DNA from: Agathobaculum sp.
GTDB lineage: Bacteria > Bacillota > Clostridia > Oscillospirales > Butyricicoccaceae
DNA: 64,000 bases
NCBI RefSeq assembly: GCF_022775115.1
Contig: NZ_JALFLA010000011.1
Span: 1-64,000 of the forward strand
Direction of reading: 5' to 3'
The position numbers and the translations under genes are program-made. Under the pieces are notes generated by a model. The model was not told the origin of the DNA. It did no database searches and was given only the letters and a program-made list of their open reading frames with translations. Positions within the stretch are counted from its first letter, which is position 1. Every line of letters begins with the position of its first letter. Of this stretch, positions 48,451-58,515 are shown in pieces.

Positions 48451-49313
48451 GTATTGTCCTCCTTATTGCTGTCTGTCGTGGTTTGGGGCGCGCCGTCCTG
48501 CGCGGACGCGGGGCGCGGCACCTCGAATTTCTTGGCGACCCGGATGCGCCAGTACTTGCGCGCCAGCACGGCCACCGCCGCAGCGCAGCTTACCGCCGCC
48601 AGCAGCTGCGAGACGCGCACCGGCCCGAGGTACAGGCTGTCCGTCCGCAGTCCCTCGATCCACGCGCGCCCAAGGCCGTACCAAGCGACATAGAGCAGCG
48701 CCAGCTCACCCTCGAATTTTCGCTTTTTAGAATAAGAATGCAGCGCCGCAAAGCCGGCCAGATTCCACAGCGACTCGTACAGAAAGGTCGGGTGAACCGG
48801 ACTTGCGCCGTCGATCGTCATGCCCCACGGCAGGCCGGTCACGCCGCCGTACGCCTCTCCGTTGACGAAATTGCCCCAGCGGCCGATGCACTGGCCGATC
48901 AGCAGGCCGAGGGCGGCCACATCGCACAGGCCGCCAAGGGGCAGCTTTTTATACCGGCTGTACCCCCAGAGCGCGAGCACCACGCCGATCACCGAGCCGT
49001 ACACCGCGATACCGCCCTGCCAGATGGCGATGATCTCTCCCAAATGGCGGCTGTAATAATCCCATTCAAACGCCACATAGTAGATGCGCGCGCCGATCAC
49101 CCCTGCGGGCACGCAGAGCAGCAGGCAGTCGACCAGATGGTCGGACGTAAAGCCAAACTGGCTGACGCGCGTGTTCAGATACCACACGGCCAGCAGAAAA
49201 CCGGCGCAAATGATGATGCCGTACCAATAAATATCCTTGCCGAACAGGCTGAAGGCCACGCGGTTAAGCGTAAACTCCAGCCCAAGCCTTGGGAATGCGA
49301 TAACATGTTGCAT
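48447..49313 (-). CDS. lgt: Prolipoprotein diacylglyceryl transferase
   Basis: WYGIIICAGFLLAVWYL; GGIAVYGSVIG; GRWGNFVNGEAYG; HPTFLYESLWNL. Confidence 0.97.
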
Positions 49314-49338
49314 AATGCTGTGTCTTCCTTTGCTGCCT

Positions 49339-50607
49339 TTATTGCTGCCGCGGCGTGACGACCGACATCGACGAGCGCTCGCCCTGCGCCCAACGGGCGA
49401 ACATGGCCTGTACGTCATCCGGGTCGACAGTCTCCAGCTGCGCCGCGAAATCGGGATAATCCTCGCCTGCGAAAACCGCCGTAGCCTGCCGCCGGGCGTA
49501 GCCCTCAGGCGAATCGAGTGCGCGCAGATGCAGACCGTATAGCGCCTTTTTCATGCGGTCGAACAGCGCTTTGTCCACGCCCTCGCGCGCAAGGTGTGCC
49601 ACCTCCCGCTCGATCTCCTCCCGCGCGGCGGCAGGGTCGCGGCTCTCACCGCCGAGGATCGCGGCCGCACCCTCGGGTATCAGCGTGTAATCGGTGTCAA
49701 AATCGCGGCCGATGAGCCGCTTTTCATACAGTCTTGCATAAAGCGGTGCGGTATCGCCGCACAGGATGCGCACGGCCAGCTCGCCGGTCAGCTGACGGCG
49801 CAGGCGGCTCTCGTCCGCCCCGCGCGGCGCGTCCTTAAAGCCGAGCAGGAACTGCGGCTGCGACACCTGCATACCGCGCGTGACCAGCGGCGCGTTGACT
49901 GTATCACGGCGCGTGCCGTAGTCCCGCCGGCCGACCGCAGGCGCATCCTGCGGTGAATACTGCGCGGCCAGATGGCAGACCTCGTCAAAGTCGGCTGTGC
50001 CGCACACGACGAGCACCATATTTCTCGGGCTGTAAAACGCCCGGTGACAGGCATACAGCGTATTCGGCGTGATCTGCGCGATGCTGTCCACGCTGCCCGC
50101 GATGGATACGCGAACAGGGTGCGTGCGGAACAGCCCCTCAAACAGGCCGGTAAAGGCCTGCCAGCCGGGTGTGTCCTCCATCATACCGATCTCCTGCCCA
50201 ATGATGCCGCGCTCCTTGGCGACATTCTCCTCAGTGAAATACGGCGTGAACACAAATTGGAGCAGGATCGTCAGGTTTTCCATAAACCGGTCGGTGCAGG
50301 AAAAATGATAGGCCGTCATCGTCTGGCTGGTAAAGGCGTTCGGGCTTGCGCCCGTCGCCGCGAACTTTTGCAGCGCATTGCCGTCCTTGTCCTCGAACAT
50401 CTTGTGCTCTAAAAAATGCGCCACGCCTGCCGGTGTGTCATACCGTGTGCCGTCTATGGTGAAGGACGTGTCGACCGAGCCGTAATCGGTCGCCAGAATG
50501 GCAAAGGTCTTGCCAAAGCCCTCTTTGGGGATATAGCAGATGCGCAAGCCGTTATCCAGCGTGCGGCTCTGTACGCGCTCATTCAGCGCGGGGTAGTGCT
50601 TGTTCAT
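49339..50607 (-). CDS. M16-family zinc peptidase (HxxEH motif)
   Basis: TPAGVAHFLEHKMFEDKDGNALQKFAATGASPNAFT. Confidence 0.9.
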   Translation of the reverse strand: MNKHYPALNERVQSRTLDNGLRICYIPKEGFGKTFAILATDYGSVDTSFTIDGTRYDTPAGVAHFLEHKMFEDKDGNALQKFAATGASPNAFTSQTMTAYHFSCTDRFMENLTILLQFVFTPYFTEENVAKERGIIGQEIGMMEDTPGWQAFTGLFEGLFRTHPVRVSIAGSVDSIAQITPNTLYACHRAFYSPRNMVLVVCGTADFDEVCHLAAQYSPQDAPAVGRRDYGTRRDTVNAPLVTRGMQVSQPQFLLGFKDAPRGADESRLRRQLTGELAVRILCGDTAPLYARLYEKRLIGRDFDTDYTLIPEGAAAILGGESRDPAAAREEIEREVAHLAREGVDKALFDRMKKALYGLHLRALDSPEGYARRQATAVFAGEDYPDFAAQLETVDPDDVQAMFARWAQGERSSMSVVTPRQQ

Positions 50608-51887
50608 TTGCCCGCCCCCTTCATAAAATACACGGTGTCGAGCGTCGTGTCCCGCGCGGCCTGCACGACAGCTTCCTGCGTGACCTGCCGCACCTGCTCG
50701 ATGCGCGCCTCGGGCGATATCTGCGTGCCCGCGACCGCCTGCGCCAGCCAGTACCGCTCGAGCGCAAGCGGGTCGTCCAGCATCGCGCGCCAGCCGGTCA
50801 TGAGCGCGGCGCGCGCCGCCGCAAGCTCCTCCCCGGTGATATCGCCCTGCCGGCACAGCGCAAGCTGATGCAGGATCTCGTCCCGCGCGACAGCGAAATC
50901 CTTATTTTCAATGCCGGAGTTGACCAGCAGCAGCCCCTTGTGCGCCATAAACTGCGCGCTCGCGTAGTAGCAGAGCGACTTTTTCTCCCGCACGTTCAGA
51001 AACAGCTTGGCGCTGGTCGAGCCGCCGTAGACCGTCTGAAACAGCCAGTAGGCGACCGGATCGCCGCCCGTCAGGCTGGCGCCCCCCGTGCGAAAGCCAA
51101 GCGACAGCTTGCCCTGTCCGACCGGCTCCTCCTCGACGATTTCACGCGCGGCCTCCGCGGGGCGCGCGCGCACCACGGTATGGGGCGTGTACGTCTCCGC
51201 CTGCGCGAGCCGAGCGGGCAGCGCGGCGGCAAACAGGGACGCGACCGCCTCCGGCTGCATCGTGCCGCAGTAAAACAGCTCAATGCGCGCCTCATCCAGC
51301 GCGCGGCGGTAGGCGGCGTACAGTGCCTGCGGCGTGATCTGTTCTGCCTGCTCAGCCGTGCCGAGGGCAGACAGGCCGTAGACCTCGTCCGCGCACATCA
51401 GCTCGGTCAACCGCTTGGGGGCATAGGCGCGCGGGTCGTTCTTCTGCGCCGCGATGCGGTCAAGCAGGTTTTGCTGCTCGGCCGCCGTGTAGTCCGCGCG
51501 GAACGCCCCGTCCGTCAGGCAGGGGTCGTACAGCAGCGCAGCCAGCAGTTCGATCACCGACGCGGTCAGGCCGTCCGCGCCGGGCGCGCAGGCCTCGTCG
51601 ATGCAGTCGGACAGAAAGCCGACCGCGAGCGTCTCGCCCTCCTTACGCACGGCAGACTCGATGCGCGCGCCGTACTTTTCGTCCAGCGCCGCGCCGATGG
51701 CGCGCAGATCGGGCAGCGTGCGCGTGCCGCGCCGCAGCACCTGCGGGAGCACGGCACGCAGCGCGGCGTCCTCCCCGCCAAGCGGCAGCAGCAAAACCGC
51801 GCGCAGCACCGCCCGCTTGAATTTGGCGGTGGTCACGCAGGTCAGCCCCACGCCCTCGCTCAATATTGTTCGGGTCACCTGTTGCAT
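50604..51887 (-). CDS. M16-family peptidase, non-catalytic partner
   Basis: Coupled to the catalytic M16 gene; LSLGFRTGGASLTGGDPVAYWLFQTVYGGSTSAKLFLNVREKKSLCYYASA; no HxxEH. Confidence 0.85.
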   Translation of the reverse strand: MQQVTRTILSEGVGLTCVTTAKFKRAVLRAVLLLPLGGEDAALRAVLPQVLRRGTRTLPDLRAIGAALDEKYGARIESAVRKEGETLAVGFLSDCIDEACAPGADGLTASVIELLAALLYDPCLTDGAFRADYTAAEQQNLLDRIAAQKNDPRAYAPKRLTELMCADEVYGLSALGTAEQAEQITPQALYAAYRRALDEARIELFYCGTMQPEAVASLFAAALPARLAQAETYTPHTVVRARPAEAAREIVEEEPVGQGKLSLGFRTGGASLTGGDPVAYWLFQTVYGGSTSAKLFLNVREKKSLCYYASAQFMAHKGLLLVNSGIENKDFAVARDEILHQLALCRQGDITGEELAAARAALMTGWRAMLDDPLALERYWLAQAVAGTQISPEARIEQVRQVTQEAVVQAARDTTLDTVYFMKGAGK

Positions 51888-52019
51888 AGACTTCCTCGTT
51901 TCCGGAAAAATTTTTCCATGGGTTTTTATTATAGCATTAAATGGCAGTAGGTGTAAATGGACTTTTGTGAAAGCTTCCACAGTGCGCCTTTCATTTTATC
52001 GCTTTATCACTATTTTCTC

Positions 52020-52048
52020 TTGACAAAGAGCCGGTTATGCGGTAGAAT
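52020..52048 (+). promoter_or_regulatory. Sigma70 promoter of ylxM-ffh
   Basis: TTGACA (52020-52025), 17 bp spacer, TAGAAT (52043-52048). Confidence 0.7.
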
Positions 52049-52101
52049 AGTCCCGTTCCATGTAAAGGCAAAACGCTTTACACCTTTAGGGAGGCACGCC
52101 G

Positions 52102-52485
52102 ATGAAAGGCAAACCGCTCGAAATGAGCCTGCTGTTCGACTTTTACGGCGAGACGCTCACCCCCAAGCAGCGCGAGCTGTTCGATCTGTATTACAACGAG
52201 GACCTTTCGCTTGCCGAGATCGCCGAGCACGCGGGCATCACCCGCCAAGGCGTGCGGGACAGCATCAAGCGCGCCGAACACGCGCTGGGCGAGATGGAGC
52301 GGCGGCTGGGTCTGGTCGGGCGCTTCGGCATGGCCGAAAAATGCGCGCGCGGCCTTGCACAGCAGGTCGCGGCGTTGCGCGCACTCAACGACGGTACACT
52401 CCACAGCAGCGAGGCGGCGGCGATCGCCGACCGTATGGCCGCGCTGCTGGCCGCGCTTCAACAGGAGGCTTCCGATGGCATTTGA
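52102..52485 (+). CDS. ylxM: YlxM-family HTH protein
   Basis: LLFDFYGETLTPKQRELFDLYYNEDLSLAEIAEHAGITRQGVRDSIKRAEHAL; upstream of ffh. Confidence 0.92.
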   Translation: MKGKPLEMSLLFDFYGETLTPKQRELFDLYYNEDLSLAEIAEHAGITRQGVRDSIKRAEHALGEMERRLGLVGRFGMAEKCARGLAQQVAALRALNDGTLHSSEAAAIADRMAALLAALQQEASDGI

Positions 52486-53836
52486 GGGCCTGACGACAAA
52501 AATTTCATCCGCATTCAAGGGGCTGCGCAGCAAGGGGCGGCTGACCGAAGGCGATATCAAGGACGCGATGCGCGAGATCCGCATGGCGCTGCTTGAGGCC
52601 GACGTAAACTTCAAGGTCACCAAGGATTTCATCAAAGCGGTCACCGAAAAGGCGACCGATACTGAAATTCTCGAAAGCCTGTCCCCCGCGCAGCAGGTTA
52701 TCAAAATCGTTAACGAGGAACTGACCGCCCTGCTCGGCGGGCAGACGACCCGCCTGACCATTGCGCCCAACCCGCCGACGATCGTCATGATGGTCGGCCT
52801 GCAGGGCGCGGGCAAAACGACCAACTGCGCCAAGCTGGCCAGTCTCTTGCGCCGCCAGCAGCAGCGCCGCCCGCTGCTCGTCGCGTGCGACGTATACCGT
52901 CCCGCCGCGATCGAACAGCTTGGGGTGGTCGGTCGCCAGCTGGATATCAAGGTATATGACGAGGGGCAGGGCGACCCCGTCGAGATCGCGCAGCACGGCG
53001 TTGACTTTGCGCGCAGAAACGGCTTCGACCTTGTCTTTCTTGACACCGCCGGCCGGCTGCACATCGACGAAAAGCTGATGGACGAGCTCAAGCGCATCAA
53101 GGCGGCTGTCAAGCCGACCGAGATCCTGCTCGTCGTAGATGCGATGACCGGACAGGACGCGGTCACCGTTTCCCAAACCTTTGACGAAGCGCTCGGCATC
53201 GACGGCGTGCTGATGAGCAAGCTCGACGGCGACGCCCGCGGCGGCGCGGCGCTTTCGGTCAAGGCCGTTACCGGCAAGCCGATCAAATTTATCGGCACGG
53301 GCGAAAAGCTCGGCGATATCGAGCCGTTCCACCCCGACCGCATGGCCAGCCGCATCCTCGGCATGGGCGACGTGCTGACGCTGATCGAGAAAGCGCAGCA
53401 GAACATCGACCAGAAGCAGGCCGCCTCGGCCGCCAAGCGGCTGATGAGCGGCAAGCTGACGCTGACCGACTTCTACGATCAGCTGCAGCAGATGAAAAAG
53501 ATGGGCTCGATGGAGGAAATGCTCGGTATGCTGCCCGGCGTGGACGCCAAGGCGCTCGCGGGCGCCAAGGTGGACGAAAAGCAGATGGCGCACACCGAGG
53601 CCATCATTCAATCCATGACCCCGAAGGAGCGGGATAACCCTTCCATCATCAATTTTTCGCGCAAAAAACGCATTGCCCGTGGCTGCGGACTGACGGTCGA
53701 GGCAGTCAACAAGCTCTTAAAGCAGTTTGAGGCCATGCAGAAAATGACCCGCCAGCTCAGCGGCATGGCGCGCGGCAAGGGCAAAAAAAAGCGCCGGGGT
53801 TTTCCCGGTCTGGGTGGGCTGAAGCTGCCCTTCTGA
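52475..53836 (+). CDS. ffh: Signal recognition particle protein Ffh
   Basis: MAFEGLTTKISSAFKGLRSKGRLTEGDIKDAMREIRMALLEADVNF; GLQGAGKTTNCAKLA; DTAGRLHIDEKLMDEL; SKLDGDARGGAAL; Met-rich M domain. Confidence 0.98.
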   Translation: MAFEGLTTKISSAFKGLRSKGRLTEGDIKDAMREIRMALLEADVNFKVTKDFIKAVTEKATDTEILESLSPAQQVIKIVNEELTALLGGQTTRLTIAPNPPTIVMMVGLQGAGKTTNCAKLASLLRRQQQRRPLLVACDVYRPAAIEQLGVVGRQLDIKVYDEGQGDPVEIAQHGVDFARRNGFDLVFLDTAGRLHIDEKLMDELKRIKAAVKPTEILLVVDAMTGQDAVTVSQTFDEALGIDGVLMSKLDGDARGGAALSVKAVTGKPIKFIGTGEKLGDIEPFHPDRMASRILGMGDVLTLIEKAQQNIDQKQAASAAKRLMSGKLTLTDFYDQLQQMKKMGSMEEMLGMLPGVDAKALAGAKVDEKQMAHTEAIIQSMTPKERDNPSIINFSRKKRIARGCGLTVEAVNKLLKQFEAMQKMTRQLSGMARGKGKKKRRGFPGLGGLKLPF

Positions 53837-53914
53837 ATGTGTTGCCGCCCTGTTCCTTATGCTTGTAAAGTAATTTACAATAGATCATTTCTATTTTAAG
53901 GAGGTGAATCATCC

Positions 53915-54157
53915 ATGGTAAAGATCAGACTGCGCCGCATGGGCGCAAAGAAGGCTCCGTTCTACCGCATCGTCGTTGCGGACTCCCGTTACCCGCGTGA
54001 CGGCCGTTTCATCGAGGAGATCGGCACCTACAATCCGCTGACCGAGCCCGCCACTGTTTCCGTTGACTCTGCGCGCGCGCAGGAGTGGATCAAGAATGGC
54101 GCTCAGCCGACCGATACCGTTCGCGGCATCCTGAAGAAAGCCGGCGTGCTGAACTGA
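53915..54157 (+). CDS. rpsP: 30S ribosomal protein S16
   Basis: [41 protein letters not shown]. Confidence 0.98.
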   Translation: MVKIRLRRMGAKKAPFYRIVVADSRYPRDGRFIEEIGTYNPLTEPATVSVDSARAQEWIKNGAQPTDTVRGILKKAGVLN

Positions 54158-54171
54158 GTGAGGTGGTCCAA

Positions 54172-54402
54172 ATGAAGGAATTGTTGACCTATATTGTCAA
54201 AAATCTGGTTTCCGAGCCGGATGCGATTGCCATTACCGAGGAGATCGACGGCGATAACGTCACCTTCTCTTTGCGCGTAGCGCCGGGAGACATGGGTCGC
54301 GTCATCGGCCGTCACGGCCGCATCGCAAAGGAAATCCGCACACTCATGAAAGCGGCAGGCAATCGTGAAAACAAACGTGTGACCGTCGATATTCTCGACT
54401 GA
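54172..54402 (+). CDS. khpA: KH-domain RNA-binding protein KhpA
   Basis: LLTYIVKNLVSEPDAIAITEE...VAPGDMGRVIGRHGRIAKEIRTLMKAAG. Confidence 0.93.
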   Translation: MKELLTYIVKNLVSEPDAIAITEEIDGDNVTFSLRVAPGDMGRVIGRHGRIAKEIRTLMKAAGNRENKRVTVDILD

Positions 54403-54447
54403 CGGCGGCGCAGGCGCTAAGGGCACTTACGCCGCTTCGCCCCGCGT

Positions 54448-54556
54448 AAAAAGCCCGGCACTTCGCCCGGGCTTTTTACCAAAACCGCTTCGCGGTTTTC
54501 TATTGCACACGCCGCACGGCGTTGACCGCTGAAAATCGCCGCATCGCGGCGATTTT
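54448..54556. repeat. Hairpin array between khpA and rimM; first hairpin resembles a terminator
   Basis: AAAAAGCCCGG...CCGGGCTTTTT; AAAACCGCTTCGCGGTTTT; ACGCCGCACGGCGT; AAAATCGCCGCATCGCGGCGATTTT. Confidence 0.75.
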
Positions 54557-54606
54557 ATTATTACGCGCCCTCTGGCGCATCTTTCGCTTGGAGGTTTTCA
54601 CTCACT

Positions 54607-55113
54607 ATGCCCAAAAAATTTTTAGAGGCCGGCAAAATCGTCGGCACGCACGGCGTGCGCGGCGACCTGAAAGTGCAAAGCTGGTGCGACAGCCCCGCGG
54701 TGCTGTGTGACTTTGACACGCTCTATTTTGAGGAGCAAACGCCTGTCCATGTGCAAAAGGCGCAGGTACACAAAAACATCGTGCTCATGCACCTCTCGGG
54801 CGTGGACACGCTCGAAGCCGCCGAGACGCTGCGCGGCCGCGTGCTCTACCTTGACCGGGACGATGTTGCGCTCCCAGATGACCTCGTATTCATTCAGGAC
54901 ATCCTGTGCTTTCAGGTGCATGACCTGCGCACAGGCCGCGTGATCGGCCGCGTGCGCGATGTGCTCACCTCGGGCGCGGCGCACGATCTGTACGAGATCG
55001 AGGGCGAAAACGGGCGGCTCATCTATGTGCCCGCAGCCAAGCCCTTTCTCAAGGAGATCGACATGAACGCCGGCATCATCTATATCGAAAGCATCGAGGG
55101 TCTGGTCGAATGA
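54607..55113 (+). CDS. rimM: Ribosome maturation factor RimM
   Basis: LEAGKIVGTHGVRGDLKVQSW; GAAHDLYEIEGENGRLIYVPAAKPFLKEID. Confidence 0.96.
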   Translation: MPKKFLEAGKIVGTHGVRGDLKVQSWCDSPAVLCDFDTLYFEEQTPVHVQKAQVHKNIVLMHLSGVDTLEAAETLRGRVLYLDRDDVALPDDLVFIQDILCFQVHDLRTGRVIGRVRDVLTSGAAHDLYEIEGENGRLIYVPAAKPFLKEIDMNAGIIYIESIEGLVE

Positions 55114-55841
55114 GGATCGACATTATGACGCTATTCCCGGAGATGATCGACGCAGTCATGCGGCAGAGCATCATCGGCCGCGCGCAGGACAAGGGGCTTG
55201 TCGAGGTGCGCGCGACCAACATCCGCGATTTTGCGCCGGACAAGCACCACAAGGCGGACGATGCGCCCTACGGCGGCGGACGCGGACAGGTCATGCTGGC
55301 CGAGCCGCTCTACCTGTGCCATCAGGCGCTCTGCGCGGGCGCACCCGTCCACACGGTGTTTCTCTCCGCGCAGGGGCGGCCGTTCGATCAGGACAAGGCG
55401 CGCGCCCTGCTCGCCAAGGGGCGCTTCATTTTGGTCTGCGGACACTATGAGGGCGTTGACCAGCGGTTTATCGACCAGTGCGTGGACGAGGAGATCTCGA
55501 TCGGTGATTTTGTGCTGACCGGCGGTGAGATACCGGCCATGGCCGTAGCCGACGCGGTGTGCCGCATGGTGCCGGGCGTGCTGCCGGACGAGGATGCCTT
55601 CACCGCCGAAAGTCACTGGGAGGGCCTTTTGGAGCACCCGCAGTACACCCGTCCGGAAAATTGGCGCGGCCGCGCCGTGCCCGAGGTGCTGCTCTCCGGC
55701 CATCATGCCAAAATAGAAGCGTGGCGGCGCGAGATGAGCCTGCGCCGCACCAAGGCCGACCGCCCTGACCTGTACGCGCGGTTCACCCCGCGCACCGCGC
55801 AGGATGAAATGCTGCTCCGTAAACTCGAAGCACCCGACTGA
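55110..55841 (+). CDS. trmD: tRNA (guanine-N1)-methyltransferase TrmD
   Basis: MRIDIMTLFPEMIDAVM; DDAPYGGGRGQVM; LVCGHYEGVDQRFID; SIGDFVLTGGEIPAMAVADAVCRMVPGVL. Confidence 0.98.
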   Translation: MRIDIMTLFPEMIDAVMRQSIIGRAQDKGLVEVRATNIRDFAPDKHHKADDAPYGGGRGQVMLAEPLYLCHQALCAGAPVHTVFLSAQGRPFDQDKARALLAKGRFILVCGHYEGVDQRFIDQCVDEEISIGDFVLTGGEIPAMAVADAVCRMVPGVLPDEDAFTAESHWEGLLEHPQYTRPENWRGRAVPEVLLSGHHAKIEAWRREMSLRRTKADRPDLYARFTPRTAQDEMLLRKLEAPD

Positions 55842-55898
55842 CCGGCAGGCCGGGTGGAGCAAGTCAAAAGCCGTGCCGCGTGAGATATCATAACCACT

Positions 55899-56603
55899 TT
55901 GAGGGAGAGTTTTGCCTTGACGAATAAAAAACACTATCTGCGCTGGTGGGATATTGCCATCGTCACATTGATCCTGTTTGGCAGCGCTATCTGGAATTCC
56001 ACGCAAATCTTTTTGACGTCCGATCCCAATGCACTGGCGCAGGGTGCGCAGTTTTCAGCAGACGATAATATTTACGCAATCGTGGTGCAGTCGTTCGAGC
56101 TGGCCATTGCTTTTCTCTATTTGAAGGTCAGAAGATTCGATTTTTCACAATGGAAGTATCAGGTCACATGGAAAGGCACCCTGTTCGCGGCCGCCTTATT
56201 TCTGGGGCTTGCCTTGCTGATGGACATCATCAGCATTATCGCCTACGGCTGGCCGGCAGTCAGCGCGTCCATCGGCACGGGTGGGTTGACCATGCTGCTG
56301 GGGGAAATCGACCTCAGCCTTATTGTTTTTTCGCTGCTCAACGGCTTTTATGAGGAAATCTTTTTCCTCGGCATATGCACCGCCGTTGCCCAGCCGTACC
56401 AGCCGCTGTCGTTGGTTTACGCCCTGCTCGTGCGCGTTTCTTTCCACACCTATCAGGGCTTGCCTGCGGCGCTAGGCATCGGCCTCGGCGTTGGGTTGGT
56501 GTACTACATTTTTTTCAGAACAAAGGGCGAAAACCTGTATCCGTATATGCTTTCCCACTCCATTGCGGATGTGATCGGACTGGGCATCCTACCGCTTCTG
56601 TAG
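55899..56603 (+). CDS. CPBP-family intramembrane metalloprotease-like protein
   Basis: NGFYEEIFFLGIC...VRVSFHTYQG...LSHSIADVIGL (EExxx, FxxxH-like, H motifs) with TM segments. Confidence 0.75.
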   Translation: MRESFALTNKKHYLRWWDIAIVTLILFGSAIWNSTQIFLTSDPNALAQGAQFSADDNIYAIVVQSFELAIAFLYLKVRRFDFSQWKYQVTWKGTLFAAALFLGLALLMDIISIIAYGWPAVSASIGTGGLTMLLGEIDLSLIVFSLLNGFYEEIFFLGICTAVAQPYQPLSLVYALLVRVSFHTYQGLPAALGIGLGVGLVYYIFFRTKGENLYPYMLSHSIADVIGLGILPLL

Positions 56604-56735
56604 GTTGCAGGGCATCCAATTCGCTGCTTTAGGATAGCGCAAAGCCGCCGTATGTACATACGGCGGCTTCTTCCATGTGTCTATGCGTTTTATCATCCGG
56701 CCGCGGAGAGTACCCGGCTTTCCGCCGCGCCCGCC

Positions 56736-57311
56736 TCACCGCTTCAGGTGTCTGCCGCCTTTCGCCCCTTTTTTGCCCTCTTTCCGCACCGGTTTCTCGC
56801 GGGGCGCGCGCTTCTTTTGCGGCGCGTCCTCTTTTGCGGCCTTCTTGCGCGGGGCGGACTGCTTTTGGACTTCCTCCTCGATGCGCTCTGCACCCTCCGG
56901 CAGCTCCTGTTCAAGGGCATCCAATGCCCGCCGGCAGAGCAGCCCCGCCCAAGGCGTTCTTCCTGTGAAGGCCGTCACCTGCAGCACCATTTCGTTTTGC
57001 TCCACCCGCAGCAGCACCGGATCCATCACGGCATTTCGGCACAGACATGCGCAGACCCCCGGCGCTTGCGCAAGAGCTACCGCTCTGCCTATGCCGCACA
57101 AAAGCTGCTCGATTCGGTCACGCGGCAGCTTATCGGGCAGGCGATAACTGCGCTGGCGCCTACTGAGTCCGAAAAAGCGCACCGCGCCGCTGCCATTGAC
57201 CACGCCCTGCGGCAGAGCCAGCCGTCCTCGCTCGCGCGCGGCCAGCCTGCCGTCTGCTGTCCATACGGTCTTGCCCAGCAATATTCTGCGAATCTCAGCC
57301 TTCTCCTGCAT
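56736..57311 (-). CDS. Hypothetical protein with lysine/arginine-rich C-terminal tail
   Basis: Overlaps the lipoprotein gene; tail KKAAKEDAPQKKRAPREKPVRKEGKKGAKGGRHLKR. Confidence 0.5.
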   Translation of the reverse strand: MQEKAEIRRILLGKTVWTADGRLAARERGRLALPQGVVNGSGAVRFFGLSRRQRSYRLPDKLPRDRIEQLLCGIGRAVALAQAPGVCACLCRNAVMDPVLLRVEQNEMVLQVTAFTGRTPWAGLLCRRALDALEQELPEGAERIEEEVQKQSAPRKKAAKEDAPQKKRAPREKPVRKEGKKGAKGGRHLKR

Positions 57312-58431
57312 TCGATGCTCCTATCATGCTCTCCGCCGCGCGCAGCAGCTTCTCCTGTGTACCGGTTGCCAGCGCGGTCAGAGCGAAGCTGCGCCCCTGC
57401 TCGTCGGTCCAGAGGGCAGTCTGCTCAATTTCCGTGCTGTACAGCGTCACCGGGTATCCGCCAACCATCGTTTCCGTCCGTGTTCCGCCATCTTGCGCAT
57501 AGGTTTGCCGCAGCGTATCCAGCGGCAGGCTCTTGCTGACGATACAGAGCCAGCTTGTCTCGTCCCATACCAGCCGCAGCTGACCGTGGTCGGCAGTCCC
57601 GCCACCGTTCCAGTTTGCCGTCATGCAAGAGAGCACGCGGCTGCCCTCAGGCAGCGAAAAGTCACCCACCAATGCCTTCAGCTCCTGCATGCCGGGTATC
57701 TGGTCAGCCGGTATGTCATAAGACCCGGCCTGATGCTCGTTTACAGTGACCGCGCCATCCTCGCCTACGGTCAGTTGCAGGCGGATGCCAAAATCCTGCT
57801 CCAGATCATACACCACAAGTGCGGTCTGCCCCGCCTTAAGGCCGGTCATGCGCAATGTGCACCCGCTCTCATCATATACCTGAGACACAAGTTGGAGGAG
57901 CGTATCGTCATAGCCTATCGACTCCCATATATACGGCTTTTCACCGCTTTGCAGGTGTATGGTGAAATTACCCTGCTCATCCGTGTACAGGGTGTAGGGC
58001 ACAGGGCCATCTTCTCCCGCAACCACGGCCGGCTGCTGCTCGATATACACCGTGTCCACCACCTTCAGCTTTTCCTTTTGGGTGGTTTGCAGCGTCATGG
58101 TGATCTGAAAGCGCAGCTCCTGCGGCGCGCTCTCCCGCCGGCAGGTGAAGGTCACGGCTCCGTTGCCTAAGCCCTGACCTGTGATAGAAAACACGGCCTG
58201 CCCGTTCGTGCCGTCCTCCACGCTTTCCACTTGGATGGTGCCGTCCTCCGTGCCCCCGACCAGCCAGTGAAAGCCGTCCTCCGGCGCGCCTTGGATAGTC
58301 AGTTGCACGCTGCCATCCGATTTTTCCTTCCAAGCATAGGGGTGTGCCGAGCCTTGACCGCCCCGCCCGCTTCCACAGGCAGTGAGCAGGGTCAGGCTCA
58401 ACGCCATCCATATCATAACCCATTTTTTCAC
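57295..58431 (-). CDS. Predicted lipoprotein of unknown function
   Basis: Lipobox MKKWVMIWMALSLTLLTACGSG. Confidence 0.75.
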   Translation of the reverse strand: MKKWVMIWMALSLTLLTACGSGRGGQGSAHPYAWKEKSDGSVQLTIQGAPEDGFHWLVGGTEDGTIQVESVEDGTNGQAVFSITGQGLGNGAVTFTCRRESAPQELRFQITMTLQTTQKEKLKVVDTVYIEQQPAVVAGEDGPVPYTLYTDEQGNFTIHLQSGEKPYIWESIGYDDTLLQLVSQVYDESGCTLRMTGLKAGQTALVVYDLEQDFGIRLQLTVGEDGAVTVNEHQAGSYDIPADQIPGMQELKALVGDFSLPEGSRVLSCMTANWNGGGTADHGQLRLVWDETSWLCIVSKSLPLDTLRQTYAQDGGTRTETMVGGYPVTLYSTEIEQTALWTDEQGRSFALTALATGTQEKLLRAAESMIGASNAGEG

Positions 58432-58452
58432 AAAGCATCCTCCTTAACACCA

Positions 58453-58491
58453 GCGCTCTCCCGCACCGAAATCCTCCGGTACGGGAGAGCG
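58453..58491 (-). terminator. Hairpin between the large exported protein gene and the lipoprotein gene
   Basis: CGCTCTCCCGcaCCG...CGGtaCGGGAGAGCG. Confidence 0.5.
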
Positions 58492-58515
58492 GCTTGCTTC
58501 ATGCGGTTCGATTCC

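Noticed and set aside
52078-53454. 458-aa minus ORF over ffh
   Set aside because: Antisense of the well-supported ffh gene
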